From Longimicrobiales bacterium (lineage in GTDB: Bacteria > Gemmatimonadota > Gemmatimonadetes > Longimicrobiales > Gaopeijiaceae), in NCBI GenBank assembly GCA_951828585.1, contig OX639991.1, positions 1 to 64,000 of the forward strand: DNA of 64,000 nt. Reading direction: 5' to 3'. The position numbers were made by a program, and so were the translations under genes. Shown one piece after another: positions 1 to 8,935 of the stretch. Each line of letters opens with the position of its first letter. Positions within the stretch are counted from its first letter, which is position 1. Below the pieces are notes generated by a model, which was not told the origin of the DNA, did no database searches, and was given only the letters and a program-made list of their open reading frames with translations.

Positions 1-2227
1 CATCGATTTCGACGACGGCCGCCACGATCATCAGATCGTCGATGGTCCCGACGGTCTGTTCGTACTCGCCTGAGCAGTCTATCGTGCCGTCAACCTCGAA
101 GTCCCTCAGTTCCGTTTCCGCGAGAATCGCCATCCACTGCTGGGCCGCGTCGCGGAATGCCCGTTCCTGGGCGGAGGTCACCTCGGTTGCGAAGACCAGG
201 TCAATGTCGAACGACCCACGGTCCTCGACGGTCGCCCGGAAGGTCTGAGTGGCCGTCAGACCGTCCGGATCCCGGGCGGTTATGGTGATCGTGGCGCTGC
301 CGGTTGCCACCGCCGTGACCGTGACGGTCGATCCCGAAACCGAGACCCTGGCCACGCTCATGTTGGAGGACGTCGCCGTGTAGGTGAGGGCGTCGCCATC
401 CGGGTCGGTGAAGTACTGGGAAGCACTGATCGCGACCGTCCCGCCGGGGTTCAACGTCTGGGCCGGGATGGCGCCCACCGGGCGCGGCGCGCGATTGGCC
501 TGCGTAACGGTGAAGCCGGCACGCTGGATCGCCGTCAGACCGTCCGGATCCCGGGCGGTTATGGTGATCGTGGCGCTGCCGGTTGCCACCGCCGTGACCG
601 TGACGGTCGATCCCGAAACCGAGACCCTGGCCACGCTCATGTTGGAGGACGTCGCCGTGTAGGTGAGGGCGTCGCCATCCGGGTCGGTGAAGTACTGGGA
701 AGCACTGATCGCGACCGTCCCGCCGGGCTCGATGGTCTGCTCTGGAATCGTGCCCACCGGCACCGGCGGCCGGTTGGGTACCGTGGCCTGGAAGGCTTGC
801 GTGGCCGAGAGGCCATCCGAATCCGTGGCCGTGACCGTCACGTCGGTCGTGCCCTTGGCCACGGCTGTAACAGTCAGGATGCCGCCGCCCACTGACGCCC
901 GGACGATACCTGAGGCCGACGATCTCGCCGTGTAGCGGAGAGCGTCGCCGTCCGGGTCTTCGAAGTAGGGCGACAGGTCGACCGTGACCGCCTCGCCGGC
1001 CTCGACCGTTTCGTCCGGAATCGTGCCGACCGGTTCGGGCGGCTGGTTGGGGACCACGGACGCGAACGCCTGTGTGGCCGAGAGGCCTTCCGTATCCGTG
1101 GCTGTTGTCGTGACAGTGGCCGTGCCCTTCGCGACGGCCGTGATCCTGACGGTCGAGCCCGACACCGAGACCCTGGCCACGCTCGTGTTGGACGACCTGG
1201 CCCTGTAGGTGATGGCGTCTCCGTCCGGGTCCGCGAAGTAGGACGACAGGTCGATCCTGATCGGCTCACCGACCTCGACCGTTTCGTCCGGAATCGTGCC
1301 CACCGGCTCCGGTGAGCGGTTGGGGACCACGGACGCGAACGCCTGCGTGGCCGATAGGCCTTCCGTATCCGTGGCCGTTGTCGTGACATTGGCCGTGCCC
1401 TTCGCGATGGCCGTGATCGTAACGGTCGAGCCCGACACCGAGACCCTGGCCACGCTCATGTTTGACGACCTGGCCCTGTAGGTGAGGGGGTCGCCGTCCG
1501 GGTCCGCGAAGTAGGACGAAAGGTCGACCGCGATCGGCCCACCGACCTCGACGGTCTCGTCCGGAATCGTGCCAAAGGGCTCCGGTGAGCGGTTGGGGAC
1601 CATCGACTGGAAGGTCTGCGTGGCCGCCAGGCCACCCGGATCCGTCGCGGTAACGCGCACGGTCGTCGTGCCCTTGGCGAGCGCCGCCACCCTCACCGTG
1701 CTGCCCGCCACCGAGACCGTGGCCATCGCGGGATTCGACGATGTGGCGCCGTAGGTCAAGGCTTCTCCATCCGGCTCGGTGAAGTAGGAGGAAACATCCA
1801 CCGACTCAGTCTGGCCGACGTGAACCGTGATCGAGGAGATGGTGCCTCGTGGCACAGGCGGCCGGTTCGGCACCATGGCCTGGAAAATCTGCTGGCCCTG
1901 CAAGCCGCCCGGATCGGAGGCCGTGACGATCACGGACGCGTTTCCCGGCGCGACCGCGCTGACGGTGACGGTGGTGCCCGATATGGACGCCGTAGCCACG
2001 CTCGGATTCGCGGACGAGACCGAATAGGCCAGGATATCCCCGTTCGGATCGTTGAAGCAGGCGATGACCGTGGCTCGCTCACCTGCGTTCACGATCACTT
2101 GCGGGACAGGACCGCAAACTGCGGGCGGCTGCGGGTTCTCGCACGCCACCACACCAAGGACGAACAGTGTGGCCGTCGTGGCCCCAAGCCAATGACGAGG
2201 CGCGGTTAGGGATCCAATCGTCATCAT
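1..2227 (-). CDS. Ig/cadherin-like repeat lipoprotein with start of a C-terminal metalloprotease-like domain (partial at window edge)
   Basis: The visible part is about 742 residues and open at its C-terminus. The ATG at 2227 (a second ATG follows at 2224) leads into a lipoprotein signal peptide ending in the lipobox LGVVAC, so the product should be lipid-anchored. Seven Ig/cadherin-like modules of 91-93 residues follow, each with a DPDGD-type calcium-binding-like turn and a GTIPDETVEAG-type strand. The last visible 75 residues (FDIDLVFATEVTSAQERAF and onward) match the region just before the HExxH in the leishmanolysin-like proteins at 20-29 kb. I therefore infer a protease domain beyond position 1, but its zinc motif is not visible. 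The N-terminus is closely related to the next gene (2304-4670). Two modules carry an identical 197-nt block. No clear ribosome-binding site is seen. Confidence 0.85.
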   Translation of the reverse strand, partial: MMTIGSLTAPRHWLGATTATLFVLGVVACENPQPPAVCGPVPQVIVNAGERATVIACFNDPNGDILAYSVSSANPSVATASISGTTVTVSAVAPGNASVIVTASDPGGLQGQQIFQAMVPNRPPVPRGTISSITVHVGQTESVDVSSYFTEPDGEALTYGATSSNPAMATVSVAGSTVRVAALAKGTTTVRVTATDPGGLAATQTFQSMVPNRSPEPFGTIPDETVEVGGPIAVDLSSYFADPDGDPLTYRARSSNMSVARVSVSGSTVTITAIAKGTANVTTTATDTEGLSATQAFASVVPNRSPEPVGTIPDETVEVGEPIRIDLSSYFADPDGDAITYRARSSNTSVARVSVSGSTVRITAVAKGTATVTTTATDTEGLSATQAFASVVPNQPPEPVGTIPDETVEAGEAVTVDLSPYFEDPDGDALRYTARSSASGIVRASVGGGILTVTAVAKGTTDVTVTATDSDGLSATQAFQATVPNRPPVPVGTIPEQTIEPGGTVAISASQYFTDPDGDALTYTATSSNMSVARVSVSGSTVTVTAVATGSATITITARDPDGLTAIQRAGFTVTQANRAPRPVGAIPAQTLNPGGTVAISASQYFTDPDGDALTYTATSSNMSVARVSVSGSTVTVTAVATGSATITITARDPDGLTATQTFRATVEDRGSFDIDLVFATEVTSAQERAFRDAAQQWMAILAETELRDFEVDGTIDCSGEYEQTVGTIDDLMIVAAVVEID
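252..727. repeat. Exact intragenic repeat: 197-nt block in two 279-bp modules
   Basis: Positions 252-448 and 531-727 are identical over 197 nt, offset by 279 bp (93 codons), inside the Ig-repeat gene at the left edge. A third, slightly diverged copy of the same block lies near 3213-3400 in the neighbouring gene. This indicates recent module duplication or gene conversion. Confidence 0.9.
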
Positions 2228-2303
2228 ATCATTGAACCACCGTGCTCCTGGTTCAGTTGGGCGAACAAGCCGCACGATGCGTCCCTCGCCCACGCGGCCG
2301 CTA

Positions 2304-4670
2304 CTACCACTGCCCGGCCTTCGAATCGTCGATCATCGTGCGAATCCGAACCCCCTTCACCTGGCCGCCCGAGGTAGCCTTGCTCGCAGGCACGATCAGT
2401 TCTGCTTCGCCCTCAATGGTGGCAGACCCACTCGCGGCCGACTCGACGTTGCTTGAGGACACGATCCTCACCCGGACGGACGGCGAGCAGTTATTGCTCC
2501 TGTCGGACTCGCCAGGGACGGGATCGAGACAACTTCCGATGTAAGTCGCTTGGGAGGCCGCGTTGTATGGTACGGTAAGCGTGAATATCGCTCTTCTGCT
2601 ATCCCCTGGCACCAGAGATGGAAACGGCACGCTTGCAATCTGACGGTCGTTGGTGGAGATGTTCGCGTCGGTCGACTGATAGTAGCGTATCGTAGTGGCG
2701 GCCGATTCGGCGTCGCCGCTGTTTTCGATTGTGAATGTGACAAGAAAGCTGCTCCCTGCTGACACCACAACCGATCTCGGCGTGACATTTGTGAACTCCA
2801 AGTCGGGGCTGCCCGAGCTGGTGACCGTCACCCGGACGGATGGCGAACAGTTGTTGCTCGTGTCGGACTCGCCGGAAACCGGATCTACGCACGATCCACC
2901 GTAGAATGTTCCCGAGGCAGAACCGGACACGGTGACGTCGACTGCTACGGTTCGACTAATTCCAGAAGCGAGAGCTCCGAATGGTAAGGTTCCGATCTCA
3001 CGGTCAGCGGTCGAGATCGTCGAATTGACCGATTCGTAGAAGCGCATCGTTGTGGCGGCCGATGCGCCGTCACCGCTGTTGCGAATCCTGAAGCTGACCG
3101 TAAAGGTCTCGCCCGGTGCCACCGTAACCGATCTTGGGGTGACGTTCGTGAACTCCAAGTCTGGCGCGGCGGTCGCTACCACCGTCACCGTCGTCCACTG
3201 CGCGGCACTCAAACCATCCGGATCCCGGGCGGTTATGGTGATCGTGGCGCTGCCGGTTGCCACCGCCGTGATCGTGACGGTCGATCCCGAAACCGAGACC
3301 CTGGCCGCGCTCGTGTTGGATGATCTCGCCGTGTAGGCGAGGGCGTCGCCATCCGGGTCGGTGAAGTACTGGGAAGCATTGACCGTGACCGCCTCGCCGA
3401 CCTCGACGGTCTCGTCCGGAATCGCACCCACCGGCGCGGGCGGCCGGTTGGGTACCGTGGCCTGGAAGGTCTGCGTGGCCGACAGGCCTTCGGAATCCGC
3501 GGCCGTAACGGTCACGTCGGTCGTGCCCTTGGCCACGGCCCGGATCGTCAGGATGCCGCTGCCCACCGACACCCGGACGACTCCGGAATCGGTCGAGCTC
3601 GCCGTGTAGCGGAGGGCGTCGCCGTCCGGGTCTTCGAAGTAGGGCGACAGGTCGACCGTGACCGCCTCGCCGGCCTCGACGGTCTCGTCCGGAATCGTAC
3701 CCACCGGCGCGGGCGGCCGGTTGGGTACCGTGGCCTGGAAGGTCTGCGTGGCCGACAGGCCTTCGGAATCCGCGGCTGTAACGGTCACGTTGGTCGTGCC
3801 CTTGGCCACGCCAGTAACAGTCAGAATACCGCCCGCCACCGATGTCCGGACAACTCCCGGGGCCGACGAGCTCGCCGTGTAGCGGAGGGCGTCGCCGTCC
3901 GGGTCTTCGAAGTAGGGCGACAGGTCGACCGTGACCGCCTCGCCGGCCTCGACGGTCTCGTCCGGAATCGTACCCACCGGCGCGGGCGGCCGGTTGGGTA
4001 CCGTGGCCTGGAAGGTCTGCGTGGCCGACAGGCCGCCGGGATCGGTGGCCATGACCGCAACTGTGGTCCTCCCCTTGGCGACGCCCGTGATCAGAATCGT
4101 GCTGCCCGTCACCGAAACCGTGGCTACCGCGGGATCGGACGATACAGCACCGTAAGCCAGCGCTTCCCCGTCCGGCTCGGTGAAATATGAAGATGCATCC
4201 ACTATTCCCGTCTCACCGGCGGGAACAGTTATCGAGGGGATCGTGCCTCTCGGCAGCGGCGCACGGTTGGGCACCATGACCTGGAAGCTCAACTGCCCCT
4301 GCAAGCCCCCCACATCCGTGGCCGTGACCGTCACCGATGCGTTTCCCGGCGCCAGCGCGCTGACGGTGATGGTCGTCCCCGAAATGGAAACGGTGGCCAC
4401 GGCGGAATTCGAGGACGTGGCCGAATAGGTCAGCATGTCACCATTCGGATCATTGAAACACGCGGTGACCACGGATGTCTCACCCGCGTTGACGGTCACC
4501 TGCGGGATCGCCCCACAGGTTGTGGGGGGTTGCGGGTTTTCGCACGCCGCGACCAATGCGACCAGGATCGACGCCTCTAAGCCGCTTCCCAACCGGCCAC
4601 CACCTCTGGGTCCCTTCGATTTGAAGTTGAACCGCAAGAAGCGGGCAATACTGTAGGCCGCATGAAACAA
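2304..4670 (-). CDS. Ig/cadherin-like repeat lipoprotein with two CARDB domains
   Basis: About 788 residues. A lipobox (LVALVAAC) precedes the same ENPQPP stretch found in the neighbouring paralogue, so this is a probable outer-surface lipoprotein. Five Ig/cadherin-like modules with DPDGD turns (roughly residues 50-500) are followed by two CARDB-type adhesion domains (roughly 510-740). Each CARDB domain begins PDLEFTNVTPRSV and ends in a SGESDTSNNCSPSVRV-like stretch, a hallmark of CARDB beta-sandwiches. There is no enzymatic motif; a binding or adhesion role is inferred. The start is uncertain: the frame has no ATG before the signal peptide, and the 5'-most start is TTG at 4670 (another TTG at 4637). 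The nearby ATG at 4663 is in another frame and terminates soon, so the N-terminus may be damaged or use a rare start. Modules around 3630-4036 repeat with a 273-bp period. Confidence 0.8.
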   Translation of the reverse strand: MFHAAYSIARFLRFNFKSKGPRGGGRLGSGLEASILVALVAACENPQPPTTCGAIPQVTVNAGETSVVTACFNDPNGDMLTYSATSSNSAVATVSISGTTITVSALAPGNASVTVTATDVGGLQGQLSFQVMVPNRAPLPRGTIPSITVPAGETGIVDASSYFTEPDGEALAYGAVSSDPAVATVSVTGSTILITGVAKGRTTVAVMATDPGGLSATQTFQATVPNRPPAPVGTIPDETVEAGEAVTVDLSPYFEDPDGDALRYTASSSAPGVVRTSVAGGILTVTGVAKGTTNVTVTAADSEGLSATQTFQATVPNRPPAPVGTIPDETVEAGEAVTVDLSPYFEDPDGDALRYTASSTDSGVVRVSVGSGILTIRAVAKGTTDVTVTAADSEGLSATQTFQATVPNRPPAPVGAIPDETVEVGEAVTVNASQYFTDPDGDALAYTARSSNTSAARVSVSGSTVTITAVATGSATITITARDPDGLSAAQWTTVTVVATAAPDLEFTNVTPRSVTVAPGETFTVSFRIRNSGDGASAATTMRFYESVNSTISTADREIGTLPFGALASGISRTVAVDVTVSGSASGTFYGGSCVDPVSGESDTSNNCSPSVRVTVTSSGSPDLEFTNVTPRSVVVSAGSSFLVTFTIENSGDAESAATTIRYYQSTDANISTNDRQIASVPFPSLVPGDSRRAIFTLTVPYNAASQATYIGSCLDPVPGESDRSNNCSPSVRVRIVSSSNVESAASGSATIEGEAELIVPASKATSGGQVKGVRIRTMIDDSKAGQW

Positions 4671-4807
4671 GGGTTCATCACCCTGCCCGTGGTCAGGTCT
4701 TAGTCCTTGTCGCTGTTTTCAGACCCCTTCGACCGATTCCATTGTGCATCGTGGTGCGATCATCCGCAAGTGGCCCCCCTGCCCCCGGCCCCCGCCGGCC
4801 GTCCCCA

Positions 4808-7591
4808 CTACCACCTGATTCCCGCCTTCACATAGTAGAATCCCCCGCTCGCTCCGAAGGGCGTGCCTGGGCTGTACAGGTTCCCCGCCCTGGTCGCCTC
4901 GGGATTCTCCTCCGGGTACCGGTTGAGCGCATTCTGGGCCCCGAAGGTCAGCCTCGCCGACTCGCTCACCGCGTAGCTCGCCTCCAGGTCCACCAGGTAT
5001 TCCCCCGGATAGGACCGGTCGTCGCGCGAGTCGAACCACCCGGCGTAGTAGCTCAGCCGGCCGAGCACCGACACGTCCCCCCAGCCCCGCCGCGCCGCCG
5101 CCGTCCAGCGCGTCCCCGGCAGCGCGTCCTCGAGCTGCTCGATGCGGGTCTCGTTGAGCACCTCCGGGTTGTAGTCCGTCACCCGGGTGCGCGTGTGGTT
5201 GAAAGCCAGGCTCAGCTCGGCGTCACCCCCCGACCCGGCGGGCACGAACGACGCCACCACGTCGACCCCCCGGGTGCGCGTCTCGAACTCGTTGGTGAAG
5301 AAGCGGAAGTTGGCCAGGTTCTTCGCGCTCGTGATCCCCTCCGAGATCAGCTGCTCGGCCTCGGCCTCGGTGAGCGCGAAGACCCTGCTCAGCGCCAGAC
5401 GGTCCGAGACCGCCACGCGGAAGTAGTCTGCCGACAACGAAAACGCCCCCGCGTCCACCACCACGCCCACGCTCGCGTTCACCGATTTCTCCGCGTCCAG
5501 CTGCCCTCCCCCCTTGATCGCCGCCACCGGCGAGGTCGACGGGATGGTGCCGTTGTTCACCAGCTCCTGCAGCTCGCGGTCGAACTGGGTGGAGACGTTG
5601 AAGGCGTTCTGCTGCCCCGGCGTCGGCGCCCGGAAGCCTGTACTGGCGCTCCCGCGCACCGCCAGCGCGTCCGCAAGTTCGTAGCGCCCGGCCACCTTCC
5701 AGTTCGCGGTGGTCCCGAAGTCGTCGAAGCGCTCCCCGCGCACGGCCGTCCCCAGCGTCCAGCGGTCGTCGCGCGCCCTCGCCTCCAGGTCGCCGTAGGC
5801 CGCGTAGTTGGTCCGGTGCCAGCCCCCGGCCGCGATGTCGCTGAAGCCCGGGAACCCGTTCGACCCCGAGCTGAACCCCTGCGCGGCGAAGGGACCGATC
5901 TCCCAGGACGACGTCTCGCCGATCCCGATCTCGAAGTACTCGTCCCGGAACTCGGCGCCGCCCGCGAGGTTGACCACGTCGCTGATCGTGTAGTTCAGGT
6001 CGACGTTGGCGCTCAGCTCCTGCTGCGTGTAGACGCCCGGGTCGAAGGAGTCGGGGGACTCGGGACCCAGCGACGCATTCACCGTGTTTTCGATGAAGAA
6101 GTCGACCGCGTGCCGCCCGAAACCGCCGCTCACATCCCATTGGAGCCCGCCGTGCGTGTGGCCCCGCAGCCCCGCCACCAGCGACGCGTCCCGCGCATCG
6201 CCCCCGAACTGCGGCGTGAAGCCCCCCGGAAACATCTCCTGGAAGGTGAAGCAGTCGGGATCCCCCAACACCTGGGCCAGCGCGACCGGATCGGGCACAT
6301 GGTCGGTGATCGTCACCACCGGGCATCCCGCGGAACCGTCCAGCACCCCGTCGCGCGCGTCGAGCACGTCGCCCACCAGCAGCGTCTGCCCCCCGTCGAT
6401 ACTGTAGACGCCCGCGCGCGTGTTGGGATTGCGGTAGAAGAACCCCCCCGTCACCGTCTCGCTCGCGTAGTTGGCGTGCCCGTAGAGCTGCAGCCCGTCG
6501 CCGAAGAAGCGCCCGAAGTTGCCCCACAGCTTGAGGTCGTTGTCCACCGTGGGCGCACCCCAGACCTGCGCCGGGTCGCGCACATCCGTGTTCCCCGCCG
6601 CGATCAGGGCGGCCGCGTCGGCGCGCTGGACGCTCCGGCTCGTGGGATTCGAGGAGCCATACTCGGCGCTCAGGTTGGCGAAGCCGTGCCTGCCCAGCGG
6701 CAGCCCGATGTTGCCCGACAGCGTGTACGCCTCGCCGTCGCGCTCCCAGTACGTGCCGGTGCGCACCTCGAAGCTGCCGCCCGAGGGCGCGTCCTTCAGC
6801 GTGAGGTTCATGACGCCCGCGATCGCGTCCGAGCCGTACTGGGCCGACGCCCCGTCGCGCAGGATCTCCACCTGGCGGACCGCGATGGCCGGAATCGCCG
6901 AGATGTCGGGCCCCTGGGCGCCGTCCGCGAACCCGCCCCCGATCCACATGATGATCGAGGCCCGGTGGCGCCGTTTGCCGTTGACCAGCACGAGCGTGTG
7001 ATCCGGGGCCAGGCCGCGCATGCTGGCCGGCCGTATGATCCGCGCCGCGTCCCCCACGGCCTGCGGGTTCACGTTGTAGGAGGGGATGACGGTGCGCAGC
7101 AGATCGTTCAGGTCGGTGTCGCCCTGCTCGACGAAGTCCCGCCCCGTGATGGCGTCGATGGGGACGGCGGACCGGGTGGCCGTGCGGGGACGTGCCCGGC
7201 TGCCGAGCGCAATCAGTCCCTCGAGCGCGATGGCCGACTCGTGCAGCTCGATGTCCAGGTGGACGGAGCGGCCGTCGGCGATGGTGACTTCACGGGTCTC
7301 GGTCGTGTGGCCGATCAGCGAGATCTCGAGGGTGTGGGTGCCGGCGGGGATGTCGGTGATCTCGTATTGGCCGTCCGGGTCGGCGAGGGCGGCGAGGTTG
7401 AGGGGGGGGATGCGGAGCTGGGCGCCGGGGAGGGGGGCGCCGGTGGAGGCGCTGCGCACGGTGCCCTCGAGGGTGCCCTGGGCGGTGGCGGGGGGTGGGG
7501 TGAAGAAGAGGACCATCGCGGCCGCGATGGTGTACCACGGGGCAGGGCGCGGGTTCTGTCCCGGAACGGCGCCGCGAAAGCGGTTTGGCAT
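4808..7591 (-). CDS. TonB-dependent outer-membrane receptor
   Basis: 927 residues. The ATG at 7591 has a GGAGA ribosome-binding site seven or eight bases upstream and begins a signal peptide ending near PPATAQG. The reading frame continues further upstream but would overlap the divergent gene. Domains in order: a carboxypeptidase-regulatory-like beta-sandwich (about 38-115, GTLEGTVRSASTGAPLPGA), a plug domain (about 130-260, with VEILRDGASAQYGSDAIAG), and a 22-strand-type beta-barrel ending in an aromatic residue (KAGIRW), as expected for BAM-inserted barrels. It imports a large substrate using TonB energy; the substrate cannot be read from sequence. It lacks an obvious SusD partner, so it is not a classical SusCD pair. 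It is divergent from a beta-propeller lipoprotein across about 73 bp, suggesting shared control. Confidence 0.93.
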   Translation of the reverse strand: MPNRFRGAVPGQNPRPAPWYTIAAAMVLFFTPPPATAQGTLEGTVRSASTGAPLPGAQLRIPPLNLAALADPDGQYEITDIPAGTHTLEISLIGHTTETREVTIADGRSVHLDIELHESAIALEGLIALGSRARPRTATRSAVPIDAITGRDFVEQGDTDLNDLLRTVIPSYNVNPQAVGDAARIIRPASMRGLAPDHTLVLVNGKRRHRASIIMWIGGGFADGAQGPDISAIPAIAVRQVEILRDGASAQYGSDAIAGVMNLTLKDAPSGGSFEVRTGTYWERDGEAYTLSGNIGLPLGRHGFANLSAEYGSSNPTSRSVQRADAAALIAAGNTDVRDPAQVWGAPTVDNDLKLWGNFGRFFGDGLQLYGHANYASETVTGGFFYRNPNTRAGVYSIDGGQTLLVGDVLDARDGVLDGSAGCPVVTITDHVPDPVALAQVLGDPDCFTFQEMFPGGFTPQFGGDARDASLVAGLRGHTHGGLQWDVSGGFGRHAVDFFIENTVNASLGPESPDSFDPGVYTQQELSANVDLNYTISDVVNLAGGAEFRDEYFEIGIGETSSWEIGPFAAQGFSSGSNGFPGFSDIAAGGWHRTNYAAYGDLEARARDDRWTLGTAVRGERFDDFGTTANWKVAGRYELADALAVRGSASTGFRAPTPGQQNAFNVSTQFDRELQELVNNGTIPSTSPVAAIKGGGQLDAEKSVNASVGVVVDAGAFSLSADYFRVAVSDRLALSRVFALTEAEAEQLISEGITSAKNLANFRFFTNEFETRTRGVDVVASFVPAGSGGDAELSLAFNHTRTRVTDYNPEVLNETRIEQLEDALPGTRWTAAARRGWGDVSVLGRLSYYAGWFDSRDDRSYPGEYLVDLEASYAVSESARLTFGAQNALNRYPEENPEATRAGNLYSPGTPFGASGGFYYVKAGIRW

Positions 7592-7664
7592 TGCAAGTCT
7601 CCAGCAAGAACTAATATTGTCGTGATTCCCGTCCTCCCCCCCCAACCCCGGAAAAGAGAACACA

Positions 7665-8897
7665 ATGCCGCAAGCTCCACCACCGCGGATCATGCCGTAT
7701 CCACCTCGCTCCGCCGCGCGGCTCTGCGCCCTCTTCATGGCGTTGCTCATCGCCGGGGGATGCCAGACCGACGCCGGCTCCACGCCCGACGCCTTCGAAA
7801 ACAACGTCTGGACGCTGTCGGAGCGCGAGCTCAGGATCGGTTCGGTCGACGACCCCGAGTACATCATCGGATTCATCGGTGATATTGCCCTGGGGCCGGA
7901 CGGACTGCTGTATACGCTCGAGTGGGGAGAGGGCACGGTCCGACGCTGGACGCCGGAGGGCCAACCCGCCGGCAACATCGGAAGAAGAGGAGAAGGCCCC
8001 GGCGAGTTCGAGCAGGCCTCCAGCCTGGGCTTCTTCGGCGACTCCCTGTGGGTCTGGGACATGGACGCCTATCGCGTCAGCTACTTCGACCTGGACGGAG
8101 CGTTTCTTGGGTCGGTGTCGCCCAAGGTGGAATTCGGAGGCCCCGGTGGAGCTCCTCCGCGCCCCGGAACGCCGCTGCGCGACGGAACATTTGTCGGCAC
8201 CGCCCCGATGTGGGCGCACGCGATTGCGACCGGAACGCTGAAGGAGTCGGCGTATGCGCACATGGACGCGGACGGCGCCATCCTGTCGCGCATCTGGGCC
8301 ATGCCCTTCGAGTCCCACGACATCTTCGCGCTCTTGAACGACGAAGGCACCGGCGGCACGTACGGCAACCAGCCATTCGGCGATAGCTACAGTACGTCGA
8401 TCGGCGGCGATGGCCTGCTCGTCCTCGAGGCCCGCGCCTGGACCGGCACCGGAGACGCCACCGTGAAGGTCACGAAGTTCGGGCTGGACGGAGACACCGT
8501 ATTCACCGCGGCGATCCCCTACGACCCCGTTCCCCTTCCGGCCGAGCGTTTCGACTCCGCGGTCGCCGCGATGGTCGAGGATTGGGGAGGTTCTGTCGAC
8601 GAGGCCGACATCCGCGAGGCGATGTACCGCCCGGCGTATCTCCCGGCGGTGGTTGGCGCCATGCAGGCCGCCGACGGCACCATCTGGCTGCGCCGCTTCG
8701 ACCCGGTCGAGTCGGAAGATGGGGAATCGATGACGGAATCGTGGGTGCTCGATGCGGAAGGCGTCCCCCTGGCCCGGGCCCTGTTCCCGGCAGGTGTGAG
8801 GGTGGCGGTGATCGACGGCGACACGGTCTGGGGGATCGAGATGGACGAGCTGGATGTGCAGTACATCGTGCGGTATCGGTTGGTGAAGGGGGGGTAG
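7665..8897 (+). CDS. Six-bladed beta-propeller lipoprotein
   Basis: 410 residues. A signal peptide ends in the lipobox LLIAGGC, so the product is probably lipid-anchored. The rest shows beta-propeller blades of the 6-bladed/NHL-like type: GDIALGPDGLLYTLEWGEGTV, then GEGPGEFEQASSLGFFGDS and VWDMDAYRVSYFDLDG, the pattern common in Bacteroidota and Gemmatimonadota surface proteins. The ATG at 7665 is preceded by an AAGAG-like site; an internal ATG at 7692 is an alternative start. Function is unknown, and no catalytic motif is seen. The gene is divergent from the TonB receptor and convergent with the TPR gene at 8928. A related but truncated propeller lies at 16126. Confidence 0.85.
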   Translation: MPQAPPPRIMPYPPRSAARLCALFMALLIAGGCQTDAGSTPDAFENNVWTLSERELRIGSVDDPEYIIGFIGDIALGPDGLLYTLEWGEGTVRRWTPEGQPAGNIGRRGEGPGEFEQASSLGFFGDSLWVWDMDAYRVSYFDLDGAFLGSVSPKVEFGGPGGAPPRPGTPLRDGTFVGTAPMWAHAIATGTLKESAYAHMDADGAILSRIWAMPFESHDIFALLNDEGTGGTYGNQPFGDSYSTSIGGDGLLVLEARAWTGTGDATVKVTKFGLDGDTVFTAAIPYDPVPLPAERFDSAVAAMVEDWGGSVDEADIREAMYRPAYLPAVVGAMQAADGTIWLRRFDPVESEDGESMTESWVLDAEGVPLARALFPAGVRVAVIDGDTVWGIEMDELDVQYIVRYRLVKGG

Positions 8898-8916
8898 GCG
8901 GGGCGGTTCCGACCGG

Positions 8917-8935
8917 GTGTGTAACGATTACACAC
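8917..8935. promoter_or_regulatory. Perfect palindrome between convergent genes
   Basis: GTGTGTAA-CGA-TTACACAC has two perfect 8-bp arms with a 3-nt loop. It lies between the stop of the propeller gene and the stop of the TPR gene, and the TPR stop codon (TAA, 8930-8928) is inside it. It may act as a short bidirectional terminator. It also contains TGTAA/TTACA half-sites like the 18-bp motif found at 11401, 22266, 26857 and 51969, but with a 3-nt spacer. Confidence 0.5.

Noticed and set aside
252..4036. Possible CRISPR or satellite array
   Set aside because: The repeats are 273-279 bp, in-frame protein modules without short spacers.
4671..4807. Possible small gene or riboswitch between the TonB receptor and the CARDB lipoprotein
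   Set aside because: No conserved RNA blocks or supported start codon found in the 137 bases.
4742..7882. 1046-codon plus-strand open frame
   Set aside because: It is Arg/Val/Pro-rich antisense of the TonB receptor, whose minus-strand frame has a signal peptide, plug and barrel.
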